From positions 212,288,001-212,352,000 of the forward strand of contig JBITNC010000001.1 of assembly GCA_050084985.1 (NCBI GenBank): a DNA stretch of 64,000 nucleotides, given 5' to 3'. The translations under genes and the position numbers were made by a program. This stretch comes from Nageia nagi (taxonomy: Eukaryota; Pinophyta). The first letter of the stretch is position 1. Each line of letters begins with the position of its first letter. Shown here in pieces: positions 22,150-33,019 of the stretch. The notes beneath the pieces are model-generated. The model saw nothing but the letters and a program-made list of their open reading frames with translations. It ran no database searches and was not told the origin of the DNA.

Positions 22150-24374
22150 CAAATCAAACTAGACCAACTCAACCTAACCTAACCCAATCAAATGGACTTG
22201 ATAACCCAACTTGGAAATTGAATCAACCAAACCTAACTTGATGGACTTGGAAACCCTACTTCAAAATTAAACAAGCTTAACTCAACCTAGCCTAACTTGA
22301 TGGACCTAGAAACCCCACTTTAAAATTGAATGGACCCAACTTGATGGACCTAATAACCCCACTTTGAAACTAAATAGGCATGACCTACACAATGGACCTA
22401 AATACCCCATTCTAAAATTAAATTAGCTTAACCCCAACCTAATGGAACTAACAACCCCCCTTTGAAATTGAATGGGCCTATCCTTGACTCGATAGACCTA
22501 GAAACCTCACTTTGAAACTAAATAAGACCTAATGGAATTGAAGGATAGAAAACCCCACTTTGAAATTGAATAGGCCTAACCTAACTTGATGGTCTTAGAA
22601 ACCCCAATTTAAAATGGAATGGGTTTAACTTGACCCAAAGGATATGGTAAACTCACTTGGAAAAAGAATGAGCTTAACCTTGATTTGATGGACTTGGAAA
22701 CCCCACTTTGAAATTGAACATGCCTTACCTTAGTCTAATGGACCTAGTAACCCCACTTTAAAACCAAATGAGCCTTATGAAACACTAACATAATAGACCT
22801 AAAAACCCCACTTTGAAATAAAATGGGAATGACCTTGACCTGATAAATATAAAAACCCCACTTTGAAACATAAAGGGGATTAACCCCAACCTAACAAACC
22901 TAGAAACACCCCTTTAAAATTGAATAATCCTAACTTGATCCAGCAAATATAGTAACCCCACTTCAAAAATGAAATGGCCTTACTTGATGGATCATGAAAC
23001 CCAAATTAGAAATCAAACTAGCCTAACTCAAAGGACTTATAACCCCACTTCAAAAGTGAACCTATATGAATTGATAGACCTAGTAACCCCACTTTGAAAT
23101 TGAACTAGCTCAACTTGACCTAATGGAATTGGTAACCCCACTTTAAAACTAAATAGCCCTAACTTGATCTAATGTATAAAGAAACCCCCTTTGAAATTGA
23201 ACCTAATTGATCCAACTTGATGGATGGGGCAACCACCCTTAAAACTAAATTGACCCAACCTCACTTGATAGACTGAGTAACCCTACTTTATGTAAACCAC
23301 TTGAGGTATAGGACAAATTACATCCCCACTCAAACTAAACTAGCCAAATCAAATGGATCAAAAAAACCCTCACTTTAAAAATGAACTAACCTAACCTAAT
23401 GGACCTAATAATCCCACTTTCAAACCAAACTAGCCCATCCTAAGTAGATGGACTTGGCAACCCCACTTCAATAATGAATCAACCCCATATGGATGGATTA
23501 TGTAATATAAATTTGAAAATTAATTGGCTTGATTGAATAGACCCAATAACCCCACTTTGAAATGAGCTTAACCCAATCAGATGAATCCAACATTCCAACT
23601 TCAAAATGGGCTTAACCCAACCTAAAAAACTTGGTAACCTAACTTTGAAATGAGCCCAAATAGATGGACCTAATAACCCCACTTTAAAATGGGCTTGACC
23701 TAACATAATGGACCTAACAACCCTAGCTTGAAACTAAATTAGCCTTAAGAAAATGGACCATGAAACCTCACTTTGAAAATGAACTAGCCCAACTCAACCT
23801 GATGAACTTGGCAACCCTACTCTAAAAATGAATTACCCTCACCTGATGAACCCAACAACCTTACTTTCAAAATGAATTAGATTGACTTGATGGACTCAAA
23901 AAAACCCCCTTTGAAACTAAACTTACTTAATAGAATTTGTAACCCCACTTTAAAAAGACTTACCATATGGACCTAATAACCCCATTTTGCAATAGGCCTT
24001 AACTTGATATACCTAGAAACCCTAGCTTGAAATTGAATCAATCCCAAGAAGATGGATCATGTAACCCCACTTTGAAATTGAGTTAGCCTGAGATGACTCA
24101 ATGGACCTGGTAACCCTAATTTGGAAATAAACCAACCCAACCCAATGGAATGTGTAACCTAAATTTGAAACCAAATTGGTCCAACCTAACAAACCTCATA
24201 ACCCCACTTGAAAAATGAACTAATCTAACCAAATAGACATAATAACCCCACTTCCAAACTAAATCAACCTAATATACTTAGAAACCTTAATTCAAAAATG
24301 AATTAGCTTGAATCGATGGACTAGGTAATACCACTTCCAAACTAAACTATCTTGATATACTTGGTTACCTCAAT
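22150..24374. repeat. Satellite III, about 45-65-bp period
   Basis: Dozens of diverged units containing AACCCCACTTTGAAATTGAA, then (G/T)GGCCTAACC and TTGATGGACCTAG. Spacing between successive AACCCCACTTT cores varies from about 45 to 65 bp. It abuts satellite II on the left and is cut on the right by the gypsy-1 LTR. No genes. Confidence 0.82.
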
Positions 24375-24700
24375 TGTTGTAGTTTTGATATTATTTCTTC
24401 TTGTTGTAGGATATTGTATTACCATTATGTTGATGGTATTTCTCTATGCATGTAATATTGTAATGTCCATAATGAGAAGAGAAGGATCCAATTCCATGCT
24501 AGATTAGCCCACATTGAGTGAACTAGGGTAAATCATTATGTTAATCTTATTATGTATTTGAAATTGCTAATTAGTGATTTACATTATGCAATTTCAAATT
24601 TATATGTAATTTGTATGATCTCATAATGGTGAATATATTTTCATTCGAATCTATAAGTGAAGATTCAAGTATGCTATAAACATCCAATGATTATGTATCA
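24375..24700 (+). mobile_element. gypsy-1 5' LTR
   Basis: A 326-bp LTR from TGTTGTAGTTTTGA to TTATGTATCA, confirmed by the inverted homologue at 29594-29948 (shared ATTAGCCCACATT and CATAATGGTGAAT blocks). Confidence 0.8.
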
Positions 24701-24702
24701 TG

Positions 24703-24714
24703 TGGTATCAGAGC
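24703..24714 (+). other. gypsy-1 primer-binding site
   Basis: TGGTATCAGAGC lies two bases after the LTR end, an exact match to the initiator-tRNA-Met PBS. Confidence 0.9.
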
Positions 24715-24895
24715 TTATGTATATAAAATTTAGGGCTAGAACTTTAGGTGTTTTAGGCTACTAGTACCATGTTTTTTAATGTTTGGGAGGAGATCTCAAA
24801 GACCAAAGTTGATTCTAGAGGATCTTAAGATTGGTCCAAAGGGTAGATTGATTAAAATCGATAATGCAAAGGAGTAATAATCTACTATTTGTACC

Positions 24896-25675
24896 ATGAT
24901 AGATGTTAATTTTGAAAAGAGGTTTTTGGCAATGGAGAATCATTTAGCTCATTTGGATGAGTTTTTGGCTTCTAGAGCAAATGAAAATGTCAATCAAAGA
25001 TATCATGATGTAGTTGGGAGACTTGATTCATCATCTTCATCAAATTGAGTTCCATTCAAAGTTGAGGCCAAAGTTGACATTCTTACTTTTGGAGGAGAGG
25101 TTGATACAGAGAAGGTGAATAATTGGTTAAAATAATTGGAGCTTTATTTCTAAATTCATGGTGTTGTAAATGATGTTGATAAAATCTATTTTTCTAGATT
25201 AAATATGAGTGGACATGCTTTAGTTTTGTAGAAAAGCCATGTAGAAACTCTTAATCATGAACACTTATTGAAAATATCTTCTTAGAATGTATTTGAGGAG
25301 TTGTTAAGAGATCAATTCTATCCATTATAATATTATAATAAATAATTGATTAAATGGCAATTATTTAAATAATAAAGAAGAAAATATGTTCAAGAATACA
25401 CTACAAAATTTAAGAAACAAGCTACTTTGCTTGGGGTTTCACTAAAAGATCTTCAAACTTTAATGAAGTACATTAAAGGTTTACATAGTCATTTGCAAAA
25501 TATTATCATGTTATTTAATCCTACTAATATTGATCAAGTATTTATACAAGCACAATACTTAAAGGAGGATGGTAAAGCAAGCAGACAATATGATAAATCC
25601 AAGAAGGTTTCTAATTCAAAGGGAGGATAAGAGAAGGGTAAATCTTAAGATAAAGAAAAAGGTAAACAAGAAATT
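24896..25675 (+). pseudogene. gypsy-1 gag
   Basis: Coding remnant of a Ty3/gypsy gag. It starts with FEKRFLAMENHLAHLDEFLA, then LTFGGEVDTEKVNNWL, a block with SRLNMSGHALVL, FEELLRDQFYP, and VQEYTTKFKKQATLLG near 25390-25430. The C-terminal part is lysine-rich (KVSNSKGG*EKGKS). Stops at expected Trp/Gln positions are TAG or TAA, and the frame is otherwise kept. The homologue in gypsy-2 is at 40030-40970 (minus). The zinc knuckle seen there is missing here, because the deletion joining gag to RNase H removed it. The repeated motif ATCCAAGAAGGTTT occurs at about 25598 and about 25687, on either side of the join. Confidence 0.75.
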
Positions 25676-25686
25676 AAGACTAATAA

Positions 25687-25965
25687 CAATCCAAGAAGGT
25701 TTTTAATAGCTTTGAATTATCCTACTTATGATAAGGAAATGTATGCCTTAGTTAAAGCTATTAAAAAGTGGAAATATTACTTAATGGAAAAAGAAATAAT
25801 CATTCATTTTGATCATCAACCATTAAATTATTTACAATCTCAATCAAAATTGTAACAAATTAGACACTATAGGTGGGTGCATTTTTTGCAACAATTTCAT
25901 ATAGTGATCAAGTATAAGATAGGAACACAAAATAACTTTGCTGATATGATTTTTAAGTAACCTAT
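25687..25965 (+). pseudogene. gypsy-1 RNase H fragment
   Basis: RNase H of Ty3/gypsy pol: [43 protein letters not shown], then RHYRW and KIGTQNNFADM. It is joined almost directly to gag, so protease, the RT palm (YxDD) and the thumb are absent. Stops: TAA after QSKL and TAA after ADMIFK. Confidence 0.85.
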
Positions 25966-25980
25966 AACTATAGATTCCAT

Positions 25981-26026
25981 GCCATTAGTGGTGTGCAGTA
26001 CTATTTTTAGGTCATTAGTGATGTGC
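25981..26026 (+). repeat. Palindrome pair in gypsy-1
   Basis: GCCATTAGTGGTGTGC (25981-25996) and GTCATTAGTGATGTGC (26011-26026) start exactly 30 bp apart. The equivalent RNase H-integrase junction of gypsy-2 has a pair at 31816-31860. Confidence 0.7.
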
Positions 26027-26094
26027 AAATAAGGTCCAGTAAGTTCCCTCTTAATGTTGAAATTTCTTCCTTTTCTATTTGAATCATTTTTAGA

Positions 26095-26960
26095 GGCATA
26101 TGTGCAAGATCCTAACTTTGAAGATGTGTATGAGTAGTTATCTTCATATAGGTCCAAGTATGAGGGTTTAGATGAATTTCATTTGCAAAATGGACTTCTT
26201 TATCATTTTAATATATTATATGTACCTATAGGTGAAGTGATTGGATTGATTAGAGAAGCACATACTTCAAAGATTGTAAGACATTTTGGGGTTGGAAAGA
26301 CATTGTACAATTTGCAAAGATATGTATATTGGCCAAACATGGAAGATAAAGTTGCCAAGTACATAAGGGGGGTGTTCTTTGTGTTACACTAGCAAGCCAA
26401 GTAATAGGAAATTAGGTTTGTATTAGCCACTTATAGTACCTTAATGCCCATGGGAGTGTATCTCAACGAATTTTATGGGAAAATTACCTATGATACATTT
26501 AGCAAGATGTGTGTTTTAATTCCATGTAAAAAGACTATAATAGGATAAGATGCTACAAATTTATTCTTTTATCATGTTTAGGTTCATTTTGGATTTTTTA
26601 ATTCCATATTTTAGATATAGATAGTAGATTTTTGGGTAAGTTTTGGACATATTTATGGAAAAATATGGATACAAGGTTGAAGAGAAGTATTACATTTCCT
26701 CCTCAAATAGATTGAAAAATCAAGGTGATAAATAGGAAAATAGTTAACTCTTGAGGGGTTATTATGAAAATCATCCTAACTATTGGGATGAACATCTTGA
26801 ATACATCCAAACATGAATACAATAGGGTAGTTCATTCTTCTATTAATAAGAATCCTTTTTAGACTTATTTTGGTTACTTACCACCTTCACCTTTTGATTG
26901 TGTGTTTGAATAGCAAAAGGATGAAGAAGATTCACTTGAGAATGATAAAAAGTAGGCTAA
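26095..26960 (+). pseudogene. gypsy-1 integrase remnant
   Basis: Starts with VQDPNFEDVYE, then LQNGLLYHFNILYVP, and the zinc-binding N-terminal region with EAHTSKIVRHFGVGKTLYNL and RYVYWPNMEDKV (26183-26392, open). After a frame change CVLCVTSKPSNRKLGLYQPL-type sequence follows, and then a badly decayed catalytic core with many TAG/TAA stops. The DDE residues cannot be placed with confidence. Confidence 0.75.
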
Positions 26961-26999
26961 AATATTTTCTTAAAAGATTAGGTAAATTCATTTGAAATT

Positions 27000-27540
27000 C
27001 TAAGAGCAACTTGAGATAAGCCAAGCCAAGCCAAGTACAAGATGAGACATGATATATATAGAGTTGACCATAAGTTTCATGTGCGAGACCATATTTGGTT
27101 GCATCTTAGTAAGGTTAGGTTGCAAGGATCATCCAAGAAGTTAAAACCTATAAGGTATGGACTATTTGAGATTATGGAGCAAGTAAGTGATAATTGTTTT
27201 AGATTGGACCTTCAAGCATATATGAACATCTATTTAGTTGTGAATGTTGAGCATTTGAAATTATATGAGCCATTAATGATGAATGAAGATGAAGTAGGTT
27301 CAAATTAGATTTTGCCATTTCTTGATGACTTAGCTCCTAATACTATGGATGAACTCAAGGAAGATTCCATATTGCAAAATAAGGTTCATGCTATAAGAAG
27401 AGGTGAGATAGAGCTATGGTTGGTTGGATTGAAAGGATAGAAGCCTAATAAAATTAAGTGGATGGAAAAGTCTAGAGTTGGGGAGTTCTATCCTCATATA
27501 TGCATTTATAGAACCAAATGCTTCTCCATTAGGGAGGTGT
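27000..27540 (+). pseudogene. gypsy-1 integrase C-terminal region
   Basis: A well-preserved C-terminal pol segment: YRVDHKFHVRDHIWLHLSK, KLKPIRYGLFEIMEQVSDN, VVNVEHLKLYEP, then an acidic linker and DDLAPNTMDELKEDSILQN with IRRGEIELWLVGLKG*KPNK. It resembles the SH3-like and chromo-type tail of plant Ty3/gypsy integrases. The gypsy-2 counterpart is at 30430-30790 (minus). Confidence 0.8.
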
Positions 27541-27839
27541 GATTCGAAATGGATCATGTGTTAGGTTATCTTTTCAAGACCAATACTCATTATAGAGGTA
27601 TATGTGCTTGGAGATAGACCCAATATCAAAATCTAGAGCTTTTTGGCATTTAGTTTTAGGCTATAAATGGCATGCAAATTACTAATTTTAGGCTACTAAT
27701 AGCATGCACCTTAATGAGTCAATAGAGGAATTTGAAGAGATAGTGGCATTTCAAGAGACTAAGTGGTTAGGTTCCTTGGTTGGTTGACATTTTAGAGTGT
27801 TTTAGAGGTTTATTTAATGGTGATTCATTCTTAATTCAT
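27541..27839. repeat. gypsy-1 3' untranslated region with palindrome pair
   Basis: Non-coding. GCTATAAATGGCATGC (27660-27675) and GCTACTAATAGCATGC (27692-27707) lie 32 bp apart, each preceded by TTTTAG. The element is lost at about 27830, where rDNA-like sequence begins. Confidence 0.6.
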
Positions 27840-28365
27840 TAATTAAATGGAAAGCTTCCAACAATCATGAATGTTCAAGTGCTCACAACCACAATAAATG
27901 ATGTTTATTTGTACATAACCATCAATTGAATACATCAAGTCTTCCACCTATACTTATGCTACTCTGATGGACTTACATGCCCCAAGCTGATGATGGTCTA
28001 CTCTCACCATCTCACATCTAATTAAGATGCATATTTGATCTCATCACTTCCCTCTTGATAATTTCAAGCACTCTAACTTTTTCAATATCCAATTTTTATT
28101 CCTTATAGTACTTATTTTATCAATATCAATCTGTATAACTGGATAGAATTACACTCTTATTGTTACCTAAATCATTATAAGTCTTTTATCATTCTCTCAC
28201 TTAATCCTTAAATTGATAATCATTCATTGGTGTTTAAATTACTTTAGGGATATCACTATCAATTTTATGCTAATGTTATTTTTAATGCTTACATCTAATG
28301 AATTTATGTTTCATTTTCGCACTTATAGTTTTACTTAATTTAATTAACTTGGGGATCTAAAATGG
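27840..28365 (-). rRNA. 25S rRNA relic, 5' fragment
   Basis: The plus strand matches the reverse complement of the first 500 or so bases of plant 25S rRNA. The clearest block is 28040-28130, containing CACTTCCCTCTTGATAATTT followed by CAAGCACTCT and GTACTTATTTTATCAATATC (canonical CCTCCCGACAATTTCAAGCACTCT and GGTACTTGTTCGCTATCGG). It is flanked by weaker matches (ATGCCCCAAGCTGATGATGG, CTCACATCTAATTAAGATGC) and a possible 5' end, ACTTGGGGATCT, near 28350. Differences are mostly C to T or G to A. The remaining 3 kb of 25S is absent, replaced by gypsy-1 and satellites. Confidence 0.75.
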
Positions 28366-28563
28366 TATAAATGTCATGCACTTACATGATTAATGAGCCT
28401 TATAAATATGATCTCAAATGGAACCATCACTAGTCATTCCAGGGTGATGACCTAATGTGCATATTTTAGCCAAGTGCACTTTGAAGGGTTTGAATGACCA
28501 TGTTTTCTCTTCCACCATGTTATGGAATGGAAGGCATCAATAAAAAATGCATTTCTTAGGAAA
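28366..28563 (-). other. ITS2 relic
   Basis: The interval between the 25S and 5.8S relics, about 200 bp. The side next to 5.8S begins CATGCCCTCAATTGAGGCC, which resembles the conserved GTGCCCTC motif at the start of plant ITS2 on the other strand. Confidence 0.55.
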
Positions 28564-28704
28564 ACATGCCCTCAATTGAGGCCTCAAGTGTAACTTACAT
28601 TTAAAGAATCAATGATTCATGGGATTCTACAATTCATAACAAGTATCATATTTTGCTACATTCTTCAATGGGGAGATCTAAGATATTTATTACTAAGAGT
28701 TATA
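28564..28704 (-). rRNA. 5.8S rRNA relic (pseudogene)
   Basis: The plus strand reads as the reverse complement of plant 5.8S: TTTAAAGAATCAATGATTCA, TGGGATTCTACAATTCATAA, CAAGTATCATATTTTGCTAC, ATTCTTCAATG, AAGATATTTATTACTAAGAG. The canonical reverse sequence has CAAAGACTCGATGGTTCACGG, GGATTCTGCAATTCACACC and so on. Nearly all CpG positions have become TG or CA. Confidence 0.88.
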
Positions 28705-29593
28705 TTTGGTTGGTGATCAATCATATAAGGGATGATAATCACATCACCTATAGTATAACAAGCATACCTTTAGCATTTAACTTGATTATATTTTTGAAAG
28801 AACTCAATGCAAATGCATTGGGAGGATAGAAATTGGATCCCAGGTTCCCTCGATCCCCTAGTGCTCTCAAGATACCATAGAAATAGGTATGCATGATTGC
28901 ATAGGAATAGTAGCACCTAACCCATGGACCTTGATAATTAATTAAGGTCAAGGGGAATTCCTTAGACCCCATGGTTCCTATGGTCCCTTAGTGCTTTGGA
29001 GAGCTTGTAGGGCTAGGGATGCATGATCATATAGTAGTAAAAACACCTAACCCATGGGTGTTAAAAATATATTAAGGGTTAGGGAGAGGTTCTTTCCACT
29101 TCTCAACATGATCCCTAATACAAGAGATGAAGGGCCTTGAAACCTCTCTATAGGGCACCTTGATCCATGACCCAATGTCATGAGTGCTCCCTTGATAGAA
29201 AGTATGAAGCCTTCATGACCAACACTAATTAGATGAATTTATTGATATGATATTGAGGTTATCCATCTCCACATGCCTAAGTTCTTCTTAGGGATCAAAT
29301 ATCCTTAACCTTAGATGCAATGGATATGGGTCATAGAAGAGATCTCAAACTTCTTGCTAACCCAAAACCTCCTATGATAATTTTTTTGATGCCATGCAAG
29401 ATCAACATGGGGTAGGTTTTAAGTACCCATGATTTATCTTGCCATTATACTTATTGCACTACATGATCAAAGGGGCCTAAAAATGGACATCAAATGAACT
29501 TCTCCCTATAAAGGCATATGCATCAAATCTCAGATACTAATTAAGAGGAGTATGAATTAATAGAAGGGAATCCTTTCATATTTTGATCCTTAA
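28705..29593 (-). other. ITS1 relic, 5.8S-proximal part
   Basis: An 889-bp non-coding stretch between the 5.8S relic and the gypsy-2 LTR. By position it is ITS1. It holds a diverged tandem pair of about 127 bp (about 28845-28970 and 28971-29097, both with CCTAGTGCT or CTTAGTGCT and CACCTAACCCATGG). No gene is seen; the frame at 28748-28972 is a coincidence. Confidence 0.55.
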
Positions 29594-29948
29594 TGATCTA
29601 TAATCATTGTATACTTATAGCATACTTGTATCCTCACTTATAAATTCAAATGAAAAACATTCACCATTATGAGACCCATCAAATTGCATTTAAATTCAAA
29701 AATTGCATAATGTAAAACTACAAATTAACAATCTCAATCACACACAACAAGATCAAAATAATGATTTACCTTGGTTCACCGAATGTGGGCTAATCCAACA
29801 TGGAATTGGAGCATTCTCTTATCATTATCTATGGATATTACAATATTACATGCATATAGAGAAATATCTTCAAAATAATTGTAATACCATCTCTTACAAC
29901 ACTACTGCAATCTCCTACAATAAGAAGAACAACTTCAAAACTACAAAA
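29594..29948 (-). mobile_element. gypsy-2 3' LTR
   Basis: About 355 bp, the reverse complement of the gypsy-1 LTR family. Shared blocks include ACCGAATGTGGGCTAATCCA, ACATGCATATAGAGAAATA and CAACTTCAAAACTAC. Confidence 0.82.
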
Positions 29949-30429
29949 AAATTAGAGTGACATTTAGCCTTCCTTCAAATATTTACAATCCTAAAATTCT
30001 AAAACTCCATTTAAGAATCAAGAGAGTAGCATGCCTTTAAATAGGCCTAGAAACATCTTCAAGATGCTAGTTGATGATCCTAAACTGCTCAACTATCTAA
30101 ATTTCCAATACCCCCTTAACTTCCATAACTAACTCATCAAGATGTACATCATTCATTAACAATCTATATTTAGCATAAGTGCACTATTAAAAACATGGTT
30201 TTGACCATAAATCACCTTTAAATTATAATCTTTGATCAATCTCCAAGTATAGATACCTCTAGAATGAGTAGTGCTTCTATAAAGATGAACCTCACATGAT
30301 CCAATTCAGATCATAACTTTCTAAAGAAAAGGAATTTGGTCCTATAAATGCATAAATGAGGATACAACTCCCAAATCTTATACTTGTACATCCACTTGGA
30401 TTTATTAAGATTCTATCTCTTTAATCCAA
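29949..30429 (-). other. gypsy-2 3' untranslated region
   Basis: Non-coding sequence between the integrase tail and the 3' LTR. No distinct PPT or gene was recognised. Confidence 0.5.
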
Positions 30430-30790
30430 CCAACCATAGCTCCATCTCACCTCTTCTTATAATATGGAATCCTCCTTGAGTTCATCCATAGTATTAAAAT
30501 CTAAGTCATAAATAAATAGAAAAATTTGATCAAAACATACTTCATCTTTAGTCAACATAGATGGCTCATATAATTTTTAAAATTTTTCACATTCACAACT
30601 GAATAGATGTTCATATATATTGGTATATTAAATATAAAAGAATTATCACTTACTTGATCCATAATCTCAAGTGGTTCATACCTTATAGGTTTCAATTTCT
30701 TGGTATCTTGCAACCTCTCCTTACTAAGATGCAACTAAACATGGTATCCCACATGAAAGTTATGGTCAACTCTATATTTTTTATGTCTTA
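30430..30790 (-). pseudogene. gypsy-2 integrase C-terminal region
   Basis: Minus-strand counterpart of 27042-27420: LHLSKERLQ..KKLKPIRYEP, LEIMDQVSDNSFI, MNIYSVVNVKNFKNYM. It has frameshifts and stops. It places the element in the same family as gypsy-1. Confidence 0.75.
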
Positions 30791-31066
30791 TGTTGTACTT
30801 GGCTTAGCAAGCTTGTTTTAAGTTTCTCTTCAAATTTCAAATAAATTTATCTAATCTTTTCAACAAACCTTTTATATTGCTTTGTTGATCAAATATATAA
30901 TCAAGAGGTGAAGGTGGTAAATAACCAAAATAAGTCTCAAAAGGACTCTTATTAATGGAAGAATAAATTACCCTATTATATAAATGTTGGATATATTCAA
31001 GATGTTAATCCCAAGACTTAGGATACTTGCCACAATAACCCCTCAAGAGTTGAATCACTATCCTAT

Positions 31067-31790
31067 TCACCACCTTGATTTTTCCATCCATTTAAGATGA
31101 AAGGTAGTATTCCTCTTCAACCTTGTATCCATATTTTTTGATAAAAATATCCAAAAATTAGCCAAAAATCTATTATATCTATGTAAAATAATAAAAGTAG
31201 GAAATCCAAAACTAACCCTAACATGTGAAAAGAATAAATTTATAGCATCATTTTCAATTATTATCTTCTTAAAAGGAATAAAAATACACATCTTGCTAAA
31301 TCTATCCATAATAAAAATTAAATATTCATGACCCTTCCTACTTGGTCATAGGCAATCCTCCCATAAAATCTATTTAGATACACTCTTATAGATGTGAAGA
31401 TACTAAAAGTGGTTGATACAAACCCAATTTCTTATTACTTGGCTTAATGATACAACAACATAAATAACACCCCATTATGTGCTTGGAAAATTGATCTTGC
31501 ACCTTTTTCCAATATACATACCTTTGCAAATTATATAATATCTTTCCAATCCCATAATTTCTTGTAATATTTGAAGTATGTGCTTCTCTAATTAGTCCAA
31601 TCCTTTCATGTTCAAGTACATATAATGCATTAAAATGACAAAGAAGTCCATTTTGTAAATAAAAATCATCTAATACCTCATACTTGGACCTACATGAATA
31701 TAAATACTCATACACCTCTCTAAAGTTAGGATCTTGCACATATGCCTCTAAACATGATTCAAAAAGAAAATGAAAAGATTATAGCACTAA
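31067..31790 (-). pseudogene. gypsy-2 integrase
   Basis: VQDPNFREVYEYLYSCRSKY, LQNGLLCHFNALYVLEHER, LIREAHTSNITRNYGIGKI (H-H of the zinc-binding domain), RYVYWKKVQDQF and CCCIIKPSNKKLGLYQPLL. These are followed at 31309-31067 by core sequence MDRFSKMCIFIPFKK and VSFGFPTFI. It is better preserved than the gypsy-1 copy, but still has frame breaks between 31386 and 31309. Confidence 0.82.
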
Positions 31791-31815
31791 GATGGAATTC
31801 ACTAGCTCCTATTTG

Positions 31816-31860
31816 TATGCTATTAATAGCCTAAAATTAGTGTTACACTATTAATGGCAT
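31816..31860 (-). repeat. Palindrome pair in gypsy-2, RNase H-integrase junction
   Basis: TATGCTATTAATAGCC (31816-31831) and ACACTATTAATGGCAT (31845-31860) are the minus-strand equivalent of the gypsy-1 pair at 25981-26026. Confidence 0.65.
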
Positions 31861-31899
31861 GAAATTTGTAAGTATAGGTGGTCTAGAAAGCTTATTAGT

Positions 31900-32520
31900 A
31901 ACCTTATTCTATGTTCTTTTCTTATACTTGATCACAAGATGATATTGTTGTAGAAAACCCATCCATCTATAGTGTCTAGTTTGTTGCAATTTTGATTGAA
32001 TTTGTAAGTACTTTAATTTTTCCACTTTTTAATAGCCTAAATGAATGCATACATTTTCTTATTATAAGTAGGATAATTCAAAATAACTTCACTAATTTTT
32101 TTAGAATGGTAGTAAATTGGTTTAACTTCTTGTAACAAAATGGCTCTCATGGAATAGTCACTTGTGTCATTCTCTACTTCAAATGGATTTGGGTACACTA
32201 ATAATTTTTTTCTTCAATGTATTAAAATATATTTATTATTGTTTTCCCCATTGGAAAACTTACCTCTTATTGGTTACATCATGTAAAAAATATGAGAAAA
32301 ATCAATAATAAGCTTTCTCAAATATTTTACAACACCTAAGAAACTCTTTACTTCAGTTACATTAGATGGCTTTGGCCAATATACTATAGCACTTACTTTA
32401 CTAAAATAAATCTTAAGTTATCCATGACCTACATGGCCCAAATACACCAAATAATCTTTTCCAAACTCACATTTTGGATGTTTTAACAAGTTAGTAAACT
32501 CTTGGATCAATTTAGAAATT
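31900..32520 (-). pseudogene. gypsy-2 RT thumb and RNase H
   Basis: Order on the minus strand: HPKCEFGKDYLVYLGHV (about 32475-32425), a WPKPSNVTEVKSFLGVVKYL block (about 32380-32320), then EVENDTSDYSMRAILLQEVK, LNYPTYNKKMYAF and a decayed [16 protein letters not shown] section. These are the RT connection and RNase H regions. The RT palm with the catalytic YxDD is missing: upstream sequence goes from the protease-RT linker to the thumb across the palindrome pair at 32536-32581. Confidence 0.8.
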
Positions 32521-32535
32521 TGTTCTTCCCTTTTA

Positions 32536-32581
32536 CATGTTGTTAATAGCCTAAAATCAATATTACATGTCATTGACAACA
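32536..32581 (-). repeat. Palindrome pair at the RT deletion point of gypsy-2
   Basis: CATGTTGTTAATAGCC (32536-32551) and CATGTCATTGACAACA (32566-32581) start 30 bp apart. The pair lies where about 300 residues of RT are missing. Confidence 0.6.
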
Positions 32582-32599
32582 TGAGATTCACCATACTAG

Positions 32600-32945
32600 A
32601 AGCTATAATTTTCATGATGATTAACACAAACTTTTTAGAAGCATTTACAAGGTATTTTACCTAACTGATAGTGATCAAAGGTAGCTTTTTCTTGCCTTTA
32701 TGTGCACTAGCTAGAAATACCTTTCCATATTTCATCAATTATAATTTGTTTAACCTTGTATAATAAATACAATCTCTATCCCATATATAAGGGTTATCAA
32801 GAATAACACCATAAATATCTTAAAGAAAAACATTCACCATAGCTTCATCAATGTACTTTACATAAATAGCAAATTTCAACTTACATTATTTAATGATTTG
32901 AAAATTAGCATTATGATGCATTGAACTGAAACTATCTTTATGCCT
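32600..32945 (-). pseudogene. gypsy-2 protease-RT linker
   Basis: The minus strand encodes KLKFAIYVKYIDEAMVNVFL (about 32880-32820), DIYGVILDNPYIWDRDCIYY, then HKGKKKLPLITIS and YLVNASKKFVLIIM. This matches the segment linking protease to RT in plant Ty3/gypsy elements. One TAA stop interrupts it. Its left neighbour is the truncated RT and its right neighbour is the L2 fragment. Confidence 0.7.
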
Positions 32946-33019
32946 TGCTTATCATATTTTTCATTTTCTACCTTTGATGGTGGATCAAATTTTATGACAT
33001 GTAAATCCTATTTAGGTTT

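Larger units (their letters stand above)
24375..27830 (+). mobile_element. Ty3/gypsy element gypsy-1, internally deleted and 3'-truncated
   Basis: A plus-strand element with a 5' LTR (24375-24700), a canonical PBS, gag, then a jump straight to RNase H, integrase and the integrase C-terminal region. Protease and the RT core are missing. No 3' LTR is found; similarity to 25S rDNA starts at about 27840. Its LTR and proteins are homologous to gypsy-2 (29594-41105), which lies in the opposite orientation. Confidence 0.85.

Noticed and set aside
9880-24374. Regular repeats and spacers, considered as a CRISPR array.
   Set aside because: Repeat units are diverged, the spacing is irregular, there are no cas genes, and the context is plant nuclear DNA.
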